Shown here in pieces: positions 24,831-37,049 of a stretch of 64,000 nt of DNA. A program made the position numbers and the translations under genes. Where the stretch lies: contig CANTUZ010000004.1 in assembly GCA_947846985.1 (NCBI GenBank), forward strand, positions 79,308,159 to 79,372,158. Reading direction: 5' to 3'. Under the pieces are notes generated by a model. The model was not told the DNA's origin and did not search any database. It was given only the letters and a program-made list of their open reading frames with translations. Position 1 is the stretch's first letter. Every line of letters starts with the position of its first letter. The DNA is from Fratercula arctica. Taxonomy: Eukaryota; Chordata; Aves; Charadriiformes; Alcidae.

Positions 24831-27800
24831 AACAGATTTGCTCTTTTTCTACGTGTATAGTTCCCATCACAGCACTTCACACATATCAGTGTCCACAGTA
24901 ATTATAGAAGTGCCATCTCCAAAAGATGTGCAGCTTCATTCATTTCACAATAAGTCTGGGTTTTTTTGCCTTCAAACTTTCTCTTAAATTAGATCACTTT
25001 GTAAGCGGGTGAGAAATTACTAGTGACAAATGTGACATGTAATACGTTTGTGTAATCTGTTTTCCAAAAGTGAGCCCAAGTCACTCAGATATTCCTCATA
25101 CGTACTTGTAAATGGTTTGAATGATTTTTCTTTTGAGGTTATTTGTGCGTTTACTATTACTTACATTTATTTTTAATGAGTTCCCTTCCACCCATCTGTC
25201 AGCTGAAAAGAATCTCAAAATGGGTGCCTTCTCTGACTTTGAGATCCTTTTGTAATGCCGGAGTGGTGAAAAGAGACCTTAAGGTAAAAAACAACCAAGT
25301 GCTTCCTCTATTTGCCATTCATCATTCACTATTTCTTATTTGTATTATATGACTTGTCAAACGTATTGTTTCTTCTCGATGAATGAGGAATTAGAAGGTT
25401 TGAAGCAGGAGAATAACAAAGGTGTTGAGTAAATAAAGCACTTCTGTTTTGTCACTTACCCACCCTACACTGGAGGTGGAAATTGACATGTTCAAAGTAA
25501 GTGCTAAACCAGAAAGGAGCAGCAGGGTAGCCCACACAACAAAGATTGAGACATACTTTACATCAATTCCTGAAAGACAAGTGATGAGGAAAACTGTGCC
25601 CAACACTTGGGATAAATGAGAGACAGAACTGAAGTAATCAGGAATGAACGAGTCCCATAATTACCATGGTTAACAATCCGTTCTATTCTCTGTCTCCCTT
25701 GGTCATGCATTTTAAGTGAAAAGCTGGAAATCTGGAACCAGAGGAAATAGAGAAAGAGCTTTACCCTGTATTGCTGAAGCAGTGGGATGAAAGGAAAATT
25801 CATTCTCATTCCTTACTGGAATGAAAATACTCCCTTATTACCGCACTAATGACAAGCGTACTGAAGAAAGAATATTTGCATAGCTCTACCACCCTGATTA
25901 TAGAAAATATAAGCTTTTTTTTCCTCTTCTTTTGGAAAAAAAAATAATCATGAAGTAGAACTGGAAACTCAAAACAGTAAACTAAAAGCTTAAGCCTCAA
26001 ATTGCCTCTTTCTACTAACACATCTTACAAGTTATAGTGCATTTGTTATTTGTAAACCAAAAAGGCATCAAAAAGATTTCCAACAAAAATAGATTAGCAA
26101 TGACTCCAAACATTAAGAATTCCTCTTTCTTTTTTTCTTTTCCAAGAAAGCCATTTCAGGATTAAATTGTACCCAAAGGACTTGCAATTTTATCAATAGC
26201 AGAGGAAGCTATACTGAAGAGATACAATTTTCATCCATTCCACACTTGTATATAATAGTTATATTTATAGAACCTTTATGGGGTAATGACACAGTCTGCT
26301 TCACTACAGTTGTACTTTCATGGTAGACACTGATATCAGGCCTTCAAAAATCATATCACCACAGAGTACTTGGAAGGTACCAATGACTATCTCTACTCTT
26401 CACTTTAGAGGACTCATTATTATTAACTTCTTGTCTTCTTCCTTTTTTGCTGTTATATTTTGAAGGTGGTCAAAGTACTTTTGGAACCCTCGATGCAGAG
26501 CAGCATTTCTGATAAGAACAGTTGCCTTAAGAACATCCACACAGAGGGTTCAAGTGACAAACAAGAAATTGACGCTCTCAGCAAAAGACTATCTAATCAA
26601 GTGGGTTTGGTTCAGTGGCTTTGAATAGGAAGAAGTGGAACTATCCAGGCTGTCTAAAGTAGAACGAAACTTCCACAATCATACAATCATACAATGCTAT
26701 CTTCTGCTAAATGCCAATGTAAGCTCAACACTCTCTTCAAGCAAATATCTACTGATAAAAGAGGGTGGTTTTAACTCTTTAATCACAAATTTGCAGTATG
26801 TTTTCCCTTAATAATTCTTCTATGTCATCAGTGCGCTCTACACTCCAGCCCTGGAAGAAAGAAAAAAAAAAAAAAGAGGAAGCTACTAAGAGAAGTCTTC
26901 ACTTCAGACCCTGTTCTACAGTGTGGTAAGAAAACATAGTGATGTCCAAAAGTGTTTGTAGGTATCAAAATAAAATTGGACTTTCTTTCCTGTTACAGCG
27001 TGAGGTTTCCAGTTTCTTTACTAACTTAATCTTCCTCTCGTTTCATACCACGAGCTCATGACTCACTTCCAGTTGGGAACTTCACCTCTGCAGCTGAGCT
27101 TGGATTGGTCTCATCTTCTTGTATGTGCTAGCTGAGGTAGCAGCTCTTTAATTTCGAGCCACTGTCTTAGAAGCAAGAGTATTCTGAAGTTGATCTCAGA
27201 TGTAATTCTGCACCTCCCCCTCATAAATGTCAATATTGAACGATCTGCAGAAATACATCCAAACAGTGTTTTTCACTGTTCTTTAATATATGAACACTCA
27301 GCTACTTCAGCATTGGTAACCCAAACTAGGCAGCTTCCCATTCACACACTTCAAAAAGAATGAGCTGAGGCCTGTGTATGAACCCCTGCCAAGCGCCTGC
27401 CCTTTGGCACTCCCACTGCAGTCAGATTGAGCCTTAGAGCTTGCATTTGTTACTGCAAGGTTTTGACGAAACCTATAACAGCTGTTCAATTCAATTTCAG
27501 TATGCTGGTGAAAATATCTAAGAAATCTGGGAGCCCAAGCACCAGTATGGTAAAGTTACAAAGCCCTTTGGACGTTCCTGTTTTGACTTTGAATGAGACC
27601 TTAAATGCCAAAGAATGTATGATTTGGAATCTGATTTGGAATCTGATTTGGAACCTTTCAGCACATGCATACCTTTTAGTATGTAAGTACTTCTTATATA
27701 CTTCATTAAAATAAGGTCAACTGGATGCCCTTTGCAGAGGTGCATCAAAGTTGAAGTCATACATTCGTCTCAGAGACTCGAGTGTGATGAAGCTTCTGCA

Positions 27801-27978
27801 CAGACAATATGTCTAAACTGTGAAGAAGAAATGGAGGGGAATGGTACACACCCTGGCCATCACCCGGCAAGAGCTGGGATGTACCAGGATATACCCTTGG
27901 TCCTGAGAGCGAGGCTGTGTTTCCAAGCCTACCCATTAAACAGAAAACAAGCACCTTACTGAAAATGGGCCAGCCGAT
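24831..27978. other. Gene-free single-copy sequence
   Basis: AT-rich and stop-rich. An A14 run lies at 26862-26875. No exon, RNA gene or LINE/LTR recognised. Minus-strand frames of 70-83 codons at 25391-26021 are hydrophobic by virtue of the T-rich complement and look like chance. Confidence 0.65.
27619..27653. repeat. 12-bp tandem repeat, about three copies
   Basis: The unit GATTTGGAATCT is repeated nearly three times without interruption, the last copy degenerate. It translates as repeated Trp-Asn-Leu-Ile on the plus strand, which is an artefact of the repeat. Confidence 0.95.
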
Positions 27979-28341
27979 TGTATTGGGTTTGTGTGGCAAG
28001 GTTCTGATAGCAGGGGAGCTACAGGGGTGGCTTCTGTGAGAAGCTGCTAGAAGCTTCTCCCATGTCCAATAGAGCCAATGCCAGCCGGCTCCAAGAGGGA
28101 CCCACCGCTGGCCAAGGACGAGCCCATCAGTGATGGTGGTAGCGCCTCTGGGGTAACGTAGTTAAGAGGGGGAAAAAATCCTGCGTGGCAGCAGCCAGAA
28201 GAGAGGAGTGAGAATATGTGAGAGGAACAACTCTGCAGACCCCAAGGTCAATGAAGAAGGAGGAAGAGGAGGTGTTCCAGATGCCGGAGTAGAGATTCGC
28301 CTGCACCCCTTGGTGAAGATCCTGGTGAAACATGGTGGGAC
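27979..28341 (+). mobile_element. Truncated avian endogenous-retrovirus LTR (family A)
   Basis: The left edge TGTATTGGGTTTGTGTGGCA is the 5' terminus of a common bird ERV LTR, which I recall as beginning TGTGTTGGGTTTG. The body keeps its characteristic segments, such as AGAAGCTGCTAGAAGCTTC at about 28040 and GCCAATGCCAGCCGGCTCC just downstream. The element runs in plus orientation to about 28331-28341. There it is cut short by another LTR in the opposite orientation, so its own polyadenylation region and 3' terminus are missing. No viral gene is attached on either side. I do not assign a Repbase name. Confidence 0.82.
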
Positions 28342-28900
28342 TGTGGTGGGTTGATCTTAGCTGGAGACCAGGTGCCCCCCAAGCCATTCTATCACTCCCA
28401 TCCTCAGCAGGATAGCGGGAGAAAATAAGATGGAAAAAACTCGTGGGTCAAGATAAAGGCATTAATAAAGCAAAAGCAAGGGCCATGTGTGGTAGCAAAG
28501 GAAAATGAAAGATTTATTCTCTACTTCCCATCAGCAGGTGATGTCCAGCCACTTCCCAGGAAGCAGGGCTTCAGTAGGCGTAGTGATTGCTTTGGAAAAC
28601 AAACATCTAATAACGAATCCCCCCCTTCCTCCTAACTTTTATTGTTGAGCAGATATCATACGGTACGGAATATCCCTTTGGTTAGTTTGGGTTAGCTGTC
28701 CTGGCTCTGTCCCCTCCCAAGATCTTGCCCAGCCCCAGCCTACTGGTGAGGGGGGAATGTTGGGGACACAGCCTTGACGCTGTGAAGCACTGCTCAGCAA
28801 CAACCAAAGCACTGGGGTGTTACCAACACCTTCCTAGCTGCCAGTACACAGCGCAGCGCTGCGAGGGCTGCTCTGGGAAAATTAACTCCATCTCCACCAC
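28342..28900 (-). mobile_element. Near-complete avian ERV LTR, inverted (family B)
   Basis: Read on the minus strand, the right edge near 28900 is a worn version of the 5' end (GGAGTTAATTTTCCC, where the family has GAGTTAATTTTC). The left edge at 28342-28350 (TGTGGTGGG on the plus strand) gives the 3' terminus ending CCACCACA. Between them, in minus-strand order, are AGCACTGCT-region sequence, GGACAGCTAACCC, GGATATTCCGTACC, a degenerate TATA-like AATAAAAG near 28640, an AATAAA at 28513-28518 (TTTATT on plus), and ACCCACGAGTTTTTT. This is the order I know for a very common bird LTR family. No proviral interior remains, so it is a solo LTR or a remnant of one. Its 3' terminus resembles that of family A, but its body matches the solo LTR at 49761-50320. 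Confidence 0.85.
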
Positions 28901-28954
28901 TCTTAATACACTGATTCAGGAAAGATCATTTAGTGTCAAACAATTCTAATACTG

Positions 28955-29029
28955 AAAAAAAAAAAACCACAGTGAGGAGAGAAAAAAAAAAAACCCAAAC
29001 CAAAAAAAAACAAACCACAAAAAAAAAAT
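28955..29029. repeat. A-rich low-complexity tract
   Basis: Three A-runs of 9-12 bases separated by short C/G-containing spacers (CCACAGTGAGGAGAG, CCCAAACC, CAAACCAC). No element body upstream that it would terminate. Confidence 0.9.
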
Positions 29030-32000
29030 GGCTTTTCTGATAGAGTTACAGTAAAATAACGCTTGAGGTTTTTTTTTTTAAAGTCACTTTAATGAAAGTG
29101 GATGAGGAGGATGAGGTATGAAAATCATTCCTTATGTAAACAGTTATTCTCTATTGTTTACACAGCCCACTAGGAATGTCAGAAGTCAGACTGAAAAATG
29201 AGTAAGCCTCATTTCAGAAGCAAATGCAAACTGACACAGGGACCTCTGGCACCAGGTCAAGAGAACTGTCGTTTGTTGTCTTCACACGAAAGGAAATCCC
29301 TGCTTTCCACTGAACAACAGGTCAGACTTCTGCCCAGCGTCCCTGTGCTGAAATGAGATAATCATGTAGGTATAGGTGAAGAAGTGGCAATAAAACAATA
29401 AAAAACATATACTCACCAAATGAAACAAAAGCCCTTAGGAAACGGTCATTTGAAATGTCTGTTTATAAAAAAATAATTGTGGTTGGAACTGAAATGCCAC
29501 CTGCGAAGAATTAAGATTGCATCTTTTCAGACTTTCACAGGTAGTAGGATCAATGCCCATAGAGGCTCGGGTTTGCTGATAAACACTTTTTAGAGTTAAG
29601 TTTATTTTCTGTTCCTATAAAGGCCTACTTTTTGACATAATACTGAAGACATATAGCAGTGGATATATGTATCCGCATACATCTGTGCAAAAGTATCTAG
29701 CTTCAGTGACATCCACTGCTCAAATGGGGAAGGAACGTGGTGCTCTTTGTTAAAACAATTATTCAGGAGGGAATAATTGGTGCTCATTAAAAGCATTGGC
29801 CTGACTGTGCTGGAAAAGATGTAAACAGAGGCGGGAGCCCTTCGAGCTTTCCACGTTTGCCCCAAAATGCCTTTGAGCTGACCTGGAAAGTATTTCGGTC
29901 TCCTTCCTTGGCCTGTCTGCTGAGGTTGCCAGTTGGGGGCACCAATTAGCCCCTCCTTGGCAGTGCTTCCACGTGACTTGCACACCTCTCCAGCAGGCTG
30001 GCAGCCGAGGTGGAAGAAATGTGTTTAATAAGGATAAAGAGATGGGCTGCACGGAAGGAGACGGCCTCCTTTTAAACCTGAGCAGCTCAGCCAGCATTGA
30101 CCCACATGGGCAACTACAATGATCACCTGTCATGGCTGTTACTACCCTACAGCTAATTAGCAAAGCTTAGGTTCTTATTTTTTTCAGGTTCTAGATTACA
30201 AACACTAATTTTCAGTTACCCATACGTAGCCCGCTTCTAGCACTGTAAATATCCTTCTATGCCAGACAGTGAAAACCACAGCTGCAAAGCAGTGTGAGGA
30301 ACACCCTTCCTTTTTATCTCACTCCATTTACTTCTCACCTCTAAACCTAATCTTTTTCCTCAAAGAGGACAGGAAGATGATTTTTGCTGAAATTGAATTC
30401 AGTGGCTCCTTCATTGCACAATTTAATTACTATTCACATGATTTAATAGAGACAGGACTCATAAAACTGATTTATTATATTATTATTCTGTTGTGATTAC
30501 GGAAGGTGCGGGTATATTCCTGAAGTCTGAAAATTTAAGATAAGTTTGGATATCAACTCCTTTACTGAGCGTGACAAACGCAGAGGGTTTTTGTTTCAGC
30601 AGTGAAATGCTGTTCCATGATAATATTTCCTATCTTAGTGTTTTACCCGGCCTGTGATATTTCGCCATAATAATTTTATTACCAGCCCGTTATTTACAGC
30701 ACAGTCTTCATGGAGTTAAAGCCACCACGAGACCTGCACATTTCACTTTTAACTCTTGAGGGAAACATGATGCACACAAATTAATAAAAATATAAGGGTA
30801 CTATGCCAACAAGTTGGTGGTCTCAGTCAAGGGGCTGGTGCAGGAGTTTCCACATTGAATACCACCGCCAGTAACAACAGCCGTGTTGCAAACCCTAGCT
30901 GAGATGCCAAAGATTTAATGAATGTGGGGGAGGTTACCATGAGACTAGGATAAGACACAATTTTCCAGGAATTAGAGGGGGGAAGTTTCCGTTGGTGTTG
31001 TTACCCTGTAAATAAAGGGCTGGAGTCTGAAGGGCTGTCAGCTTGGCATCTTTCCTGCACTTTCGCTGGGTTCTGAATTGAGCTTATTTATTTTTAAATC
31101 AGACATGTGGCTAAGATTTCCTTGCAGAATGTTTTATCCAGAGAGCATTTTGTAAACATAAAAGAAAGAAGAGAAGCCAAGCTGCCTTGTCCTGGTACAA
31201 ACCAAGTGTGGTAGTGAACAGAATGGGAAATTAAGTTACAAACGTGAAGGGCGCAAGAGTTTTCAAGAAACAAAAATCATCAAGAAATGAGTAATTTCTA
31301 GGATTGTTATTGTTAAAAGAAGCCTAAAAAAAAAGGAGAGTAGGAGGTATAAAAAGGTATAGATGTTAGGTGTAAAAGTTATCAGGTAAAAGAAGAAATG
31401 CATATAAAACTTACAGAAGATTTAGAATAGTATACCCAGGTTGATCCAGTAGAATGTTTAAGAGCTATGTAGTTTTCCAGTCAAACAATCTTTTACAATT
31501 ATTGGAATGATTTATACAACTAGGGAGGCATGCAGACATTGACTGTCTATAGACAAGATCACCTGAAATAATAACTGACAGGAAAAAAAAAATAATAATC
31601 TTGCTTGAAAAAGGCAGAAAAACAGTTGGGGAACTTTCCCATTGGATTTCCCAGATACTGCCCTCTTCTTATTAGAGATATGGAGATGCTTGAAGTCTTC
31701 CTTGCGACCGCACGGCAGGAATGATTTAACATCTCTGAGGACTGCGAAACTGTAAAACTTCCGAAGCGGTTCTACTGCCGACTTACAAGATGGGTTCACA
31801 ACTCATCACTTATGATTACAGAAAGCCCAAAAACCAAGATCTGACGTAGGTCTACCGGTTCTTGCACGTGCAATGGGCCTCTCCGGTAGGCCAGATTAGC
31901 CTGCCTAGTCTGAAGCCGTTCCAGTTCAAAGCCGTGATGGATGGGGACGTGTTATGGATCAGTTTATGGTCCATCTGTGCTCATTAATGACAAAGGTACA

Positions 32001-32571
32001 GTAAGTAAATTACTCATGCTGAGAAAATGATCTTGGTAATGGTAATCACCCCAACTTAAATGGAAGGACTAAGATTATCATTCTGAGAATGACCAATTTT
32101 CAGTTTCCTGGTCACATATGCACGCTATTTCAGTAAAGCGAAAATGAAAATTGTTCAGAAAAAAAAAGAAAATACATTTTGTTTTCCTGACAAGAAAAAT
32201 GAACATAGAACAAAACAATTTTGTGCCATCCCCAATATTTCACCTCCTTTTTTGTCATTAATTTTATACAGAATTGTCCTCAGAATATTTTGGGTTTGAA
32301 ATGCTAAAGTTAAATATTCTTGATTTTTTTTTTAATGCTGTCAAAACTGTTACCCAAAATCACCACAAACTTTTGTTCAGGAAAAGAAGGACCTCAGATC
32401 TTGGAGGAGAAAGGTCCCATGCTTAATAGTTCCAATAGTCACATCCCTCCACCCCGGGAGGGTCTCTCTCATTTAGTTTGATCATATAGCAAGTGTCTGT
32501 AACAGCCTGTGATGCCTGGGCTTTCCAATGCCCCCCTTTGCGGTTAGAGAGAGCTGCAGCTTCCAATTTAG
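29030..32571. other. Gene-free sequence with possible conserved blocks
   Basis: No gene recognised. Two overlapping minus-strand frames at 29602-30163 (127 and 134 codons) lie in a less AT-rich block but resemble no protein I know. The blocks 29690-30165 and 31830-32100 lack repeat signatures, keep CpGs and carry ATTAAT/CAATTATT-type motifs, so they are raised as candidate conserved non-coding elements. The remainder is AT-rich and featureless. Confidence 0.5.
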
Positions 32572-33130
32572 AATCATGGAATAGAATCATAGAATGGTTT
32601 AAGTTGGAAGTGACCTTAAAGAGCATCCAGTGCCACCCCCTGCCCTGGGCAGGGACACCTCCCACCAGCCCAGGTTGCTCCAAGCCTCCAAGCCCCGTCC
32701 AACCTGGCCTTGAACCCCTCCAGGGATGGGGCAGCCACAGCTTCTCTGGGCAACCTGGGCCAGGGGCTCACCCCCCTCACAGCAAACAATTTCTGCCTCA
32801 GATCTCATCTAAATCTCTCCTCTTTCAGTTTAAACCCATTGCCCCTCATCCTATGGCTCCCCTCCCTGATCCAGAGTCCCTCCCCGTCTCTCCTGGAGCC
32901 CCTTTAGGGACTGGCAGGGGCTCTAAGGTCTCCCCGGAGCCTTCTCTTCTCCAGGCTGAACCCCCCCAGCTCTCTCAGCCTGTCCTCACAGCAGGGGGGC
33001 TCCAGCCCTCCCAGCATCTCCGGGGCCTCCTCTGGCCCCGCTCCAACAGCTCCGTGTCCTTCTGCTGTTGGTGCCCCAGAGCTGGAGGCAGCGCTGCAGG
33101 GGATCTCCCAGAGAGGAGTAGAGGAAGAGT
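32572..33130 (-). mobile_element. CR1 LINE, 5'-truncated
   Basis: Minus-strand CR1 with terminal AATCATGG and AATCATAG units at the left, then the standard tail and ORF2 C-terminal coding segment in reverse. The right edge lies in the region upstream of the LEPLCCE-like motif, at about 33130. Relative to its sibling copies it has a short tandem duplication at about 32683-32694 (CCAAGCCT repeated), which inserts four codons between the RGLE and AWSNLGWW readings. The subfamily is that of 17119, 20407, 34824 and 36854. Stops and frameshifts interrupt the minus-strand frame. Confidence 0.95.
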
Positions 33131-34823
33131 TTAAAATTTACATGTATTCTGTAAAATTATTCTTTCACCTGCATGTCCTCCTCAAGCTCTCCTTGCGTCT
33201 GTGCACCACGCACAGAAGGATGCAGAAACCTTACAAAGAGAGACACCAAAACATCCTGAGCCGAGATACACGTGCTTTCTGAGCTGCTAAAGATAAAAAG
33301 ATAACTTGGGGTGAAATAGGAGAATATAGAGAGAGACCTTCTGGATGACAGTAAATGACTTCACCTCTAAGGTGTTGCTTTCCTTAATTGCAACAAGCTT
33401 GTTTTGTAAAAGCAGATACCTTATGACTGATAAACAGAGATATGATTCCTTCTTCACTATTCCTTTTAGGATTTCAGAAACCTTCCTTATGATCAGAATA
33501 GTTACATTAGGCGATAGTTACATGAGGAGATATATGGAGGATATCCACAAAGTTTAACTTCAGCCTAATGAGCTTAATTATATGGATAAATTACGAATCT
33601 CAGCCTCGCAAAGCTGTGCTCGCTGGCTCTCTCAGGGGATGACAGAGCACATGGCAGACCCCATTTAGACAGTCAATGGGGTTTATATGCCAATTCTCCA
33701 AACCGAAGAGCTTCACACTAAAGTCAGGGAGACTGCACACAGGTCCAGAGGCACGGATGTATCCATCAGCTTCCAAGACAAGGGTGAGGCTTAGAGGCAG
33801 ATGCCAGCCAGCTGTAGGCTTTGTTTCTGCTTGCAAGCCTAGCAGTAGAGAGATGCTTTGCTCAGAAAATCAGTATATCTTTTCCTGGCAAGAGTATTTT
33901 TTGAGAGAGGAAGCTATGCCTTCACTAAAATAATTTATTGGAAAACACGGATCTAAATTATGAGAAAATGGGACAATAACTGAATGTAATTAATAATACA
34001 GGGGAAGCAGAAGCTTAAAGTGCTATATGAAGCCACACTGGCTAGCTGCATGCGTGGTTTGACTGTGCTGAGAAAAAAATAAATATAGAGAGTGACACTT
34101 CTACTAAAGTGAGGACTAGGAAAAGGTCCCTAAGGCAGCTGTATTTCAGTAAGCCTAGGATGGTTCAACACCCTCAAACACCTTTAAAAACTCCAGATTA
34201 AGCAAGGCAGTAAACATCATTTGAAGGAGAAATCCAGATACTACTATTATTTCCAATATTCCACTCTTAGCATCTCGTCTTCAACGGACTCACTTTTGGG
34301 TTGTGCAGAAGGGAACCACTGTGCCGAGGAGGTCGGGCTCTGTCAGGGGTACGCGAAGGGGAGCTGTGAATAGAGTCAGAATAAGCAGGAAAAGCAATAG
34401 TTTACAACAGAGATACCGGAGGTCCTGATTGTAACCCGATTAAAAGCCACCTTTGTTGCATTCAGAAGTTAGCACACTCAGGTTGTGTATATTTACATTC
34501 ACTTTCGCACTCATTTTAGCCCTGGTTTGCCACCACAAAGAGTTACTGTTTCAGAGAAAATTCAGTCCTGTTTTTCTTTGTGTGCAAGTGCAAAATATCA
34601 CACGGAAATAGATAAATTAGTTTTCGATCATCTGGATGGGCTTTGGAACATGTATATATTTTAGCACTAGTACAAGCAGATGACAGAGCTCCAAACTTAC
34701 GCAGGGCAGCGCAACGTACTCGGGGGCTCTGGGGTTTTGCCTTTCTCTGAAACGGGTGATCCACAAAAGATATTTTGGAGTATGCTACAGGTTTTGTCTA
34801 AGGACTGTACTTTGCAGCAAAAC
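33131..34823. other. Gene-free single-copy sequence
   Basis: Lies between two like-oriented CR1 copies; AT-rich with no recognised gene or repeat. A plus/minus pair of overlapping 78-85-codon frames at 33600-33933 has no family resemblance. Confidence 0.6.
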
Positions 34824-35376
34824 AGAATCATAGAATGGTTTGGGTTGGAAGGGACCTTAAAGATCATCTAGTTCCACCCCCCTGCCCTGGGCAGGGACAC
34901 CTCCCACCAGACCAGGTTGCTCCAAGCCCCGTCCAACCTGGCCTTGAACCCCTCCAGGGATGGGGCAGCCACAGCTTCTCTGGGCAACCTGGACCAGGGC
35001 CTCACCACCCTCACACCAAATAACTTCTTCCTAATATCTCATCTACACCTCCCCTCTTGCAGTTTAAATCCATTACGTCTCATCCTATGGCTCCCCTCCC
35101 TGATCCAGAGTCCCTCCCCAGCTTTCCTGGAGCCCCTTTAGGGACTGGAAGGGGCTGGAAGGTCTCCCCGGAGCCTTCTCTTCTCCAGGCTGAACCCCCC
35201 CAGCTCTCTCAGCCTGTCCTCCACAGCAGAGGGGCTCCAGCCCTCCCAGCATCTCCGGGGCCTCCTCTGGCCCCGCTCCAACAGCTCCGTGTCCTTCTGC
35301 TGTTGGTGCCCCAGAGCTGGAGACAGCGCTGCAGGGGGGTCCCACCAGAGGAGAGTAGAGGGGTAGAATTCCACCA
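34824..35376 (-). mobile_element. CR1 LINE, 5'-truncated
   Basis: Minus-strand CR1 of the same subfamily and nearly the same length as the one at 32572. One clear AATCATAG terminal unit is followed by GGTTTGGGTTGGAAGGGACC and the reversed ORF2 tail. The right edge is in the CR1 segment just upstream of the WGTNSRRT-like reading, at about 35376. It is directly followed by C10 (35377-35386) and then two T-runs, which are outside the consensus. Confidence 0.95.
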
Positions 35377-35434
35377 CCCCCCCCCCAACACGCAAACTTG
35401 CTCTTTTTTTTTTTGCTTTTTTTTTTTTTTTTTT
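35377..35434. repeat. C10 run and T11/T18 tracts
   Basis: C10 at 35377-35386, T11 at 35404-35414 and T18 at 35417-35434, separated only by short sequence. Translation gives Lys-rich minus-strand frames that are not genes. Homopolymer length here may be unreliable. Confidence 0.9.
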
Positions 35435-36853
35435 CTTCAAGTAAATATAAGCTCACTCTGCGATAATATATTCTGGTCAGACAACATGGAGACTGTTGAA
35501 GGACTTGAGCCTAAAACAATGTAACTAGCTTCTGAACACGATCCGATAGTTCAGGACCAACCCCAGGCCAGCAGAACTGTACGACTGCACGAGTACAGCT
35601 GAATTCCACCCGACCCACCTGGAGAAAGCCTGTATCCACCTCCTGAACATCACATTGACAAAGCCTGAGAGACTCGGGCTGCAACTGAACGAAGTAGCCA
35701 ACTCACCTTTAAGGTAGCTCGTACTAGATCAAAAATGCGTGACAGAAAATGCTTCTCCCGCACTCTGTCAGCTGTCTGAGTATAAACTCACTTTGCCATC
35801 TTGGATTTGTTCAAAACGTTTGGGTACGTACTGGCAGGCTTTTTGCTGGATCACAAGCCTTCCCATAGCACAAGTAAACATGATAGAAAAGTATAAAAAT
35901 GGTATACGCTTTTTTTCATGTCTGTTGACTAATCTGACCAAGCAATCATGAACTTCCTCCTCTACGGACTCAAATTTCTAATGCTGGATGATCCAGCAGT
36001 GCACCGTTCAGTATTAAAGGCTGCAGAACTTTGTCTCACCCTCAGGGTGAGATTTTCAAAGGGGGTCAGTGCTGTCCTAATTCTGCAATAGCCAAAGTCA
36101 GTAGAAATTTTACTACTAAAATCACAGCTGATAACTTCTGCAAATTCTGAGCTTTTACCTCCTAATATATTGGATTCAAACCCCACTGTTAACTCTAGGG
36201 GAGTTCATTACATGCAAAATTAAGTGCTCTATAAAAGGCTGCATTTTGAACAGCAGGCATCAAATATGAATATAGCCAAGAGCTGAACTGACAGAAAAGG
36301 GCGTTTTCTTTTCCAAATAAACTACTCTTAGCCTTTAGTTTCTATATTTAATGTAAGAGAGTAAGCCTACAGAGCAGGTAAGATGGTTGACCACTAGTAA
36401 TAGAACTCACTACACTGGTTTAGACAGTTGGGTACCCCAGATATTGCATGGAGGGAACCAGACCCCTCAAAATTATATCCACCACAACCAGCATTGGTGT
36501 GTAGAGATCTAAGCTGAAAAGAAGGAAACTCAGATGAAAAGTTATGTCTTAATCCCAGCTCATCTCCGGGGCTTGCTTCCTTTATTACAAGTACTTGTTA
36601 CACAGCCTTGCATCTTCTGGAGGTTGGTATCAAAGCCTAGAAAAAGTGCTCCTTTCTCCTCACAAGGTGGTGGCAATGGAGCTTTCACCACCCGTTCCTG
36701 GGATGGGATAGCTCGGAGGCTGGCATGTGAACTCAAGGAGTAATAAATTCAGATTCTTCCACTGCCCAAGAAGACTCAGACCTCACCTCTAAAGAAAGTC
36801 ACTGCACAGGCTACCCTGGTGTGAAGGAGGTGCTTTCAAATAATTTTCATGGT
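35435..36853. other. Gene-free single-copy sequence
   Basis: No gene recognised. A GAGATTTTCAAAGGGGGTCA segment at about 36049-36068 resembles part of an old amniote repeat but is too short to call. Confidence 0.6.
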
Positions 36854-37049
36854 ATCATAGAATCATTGAACGGTTTGGGTTGAAAGGGACCTTAAAGAGC
36901 ATCTCGTTCCAACCCCCCGCCATGGGCAGGGACACCTCCCACCAGCCCAGGTTGCTCCAAGCCCCGTCCAGCCTGGCCTTGAACCCCTCCAGGGATGGGG
37001 CAGCCACAGCTTCTCTGGGCAACCTGGACCAGGGGCTCACCAGCCTCAG
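36854..37049 (-). mobile_element. Short CR1 LINE 3' fragment
   Basis: About 195 bp of CR1 on the minus strand. It has ATCATAGAATCATTGAA terminal units, the GGTTGAAAGGGACC tail and the reversed LPREAVAAPSLEGFKARLD segment, ending at about 37049 just beyond the reading RLVSPWSRLP. It is the shortest of the three like-oriented copies in this 4.5-kb stretch. Confidence 0.93.

Noticed and set aside
26676..26696. AATCATACAATCATACAAT resembling CR1 terminal octamers
   Set aside because: No CR1 tail follows on either side; it is more likely a chance short tandem.
27979..28900. Possible provirus between two LTRs
   Set aside because: The LTRs are inverted, from different families and directly adjacent, with no gag, pol or env sequence.
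32493..33134. 213-codon plus-strand open frame, proline- and serine-rich
   Set aside because: It is the antisense of the CR1 copy at 32572-33130; GC-rich CR1 DNA often lacks stops on the wrong strand.
35057..35524. 155-codon plus-strand and 123-codon minus-strand frames
   Set aside because: Both are shadows of the CR1 copy at 34824-35376 and the adjoining C and T runs.
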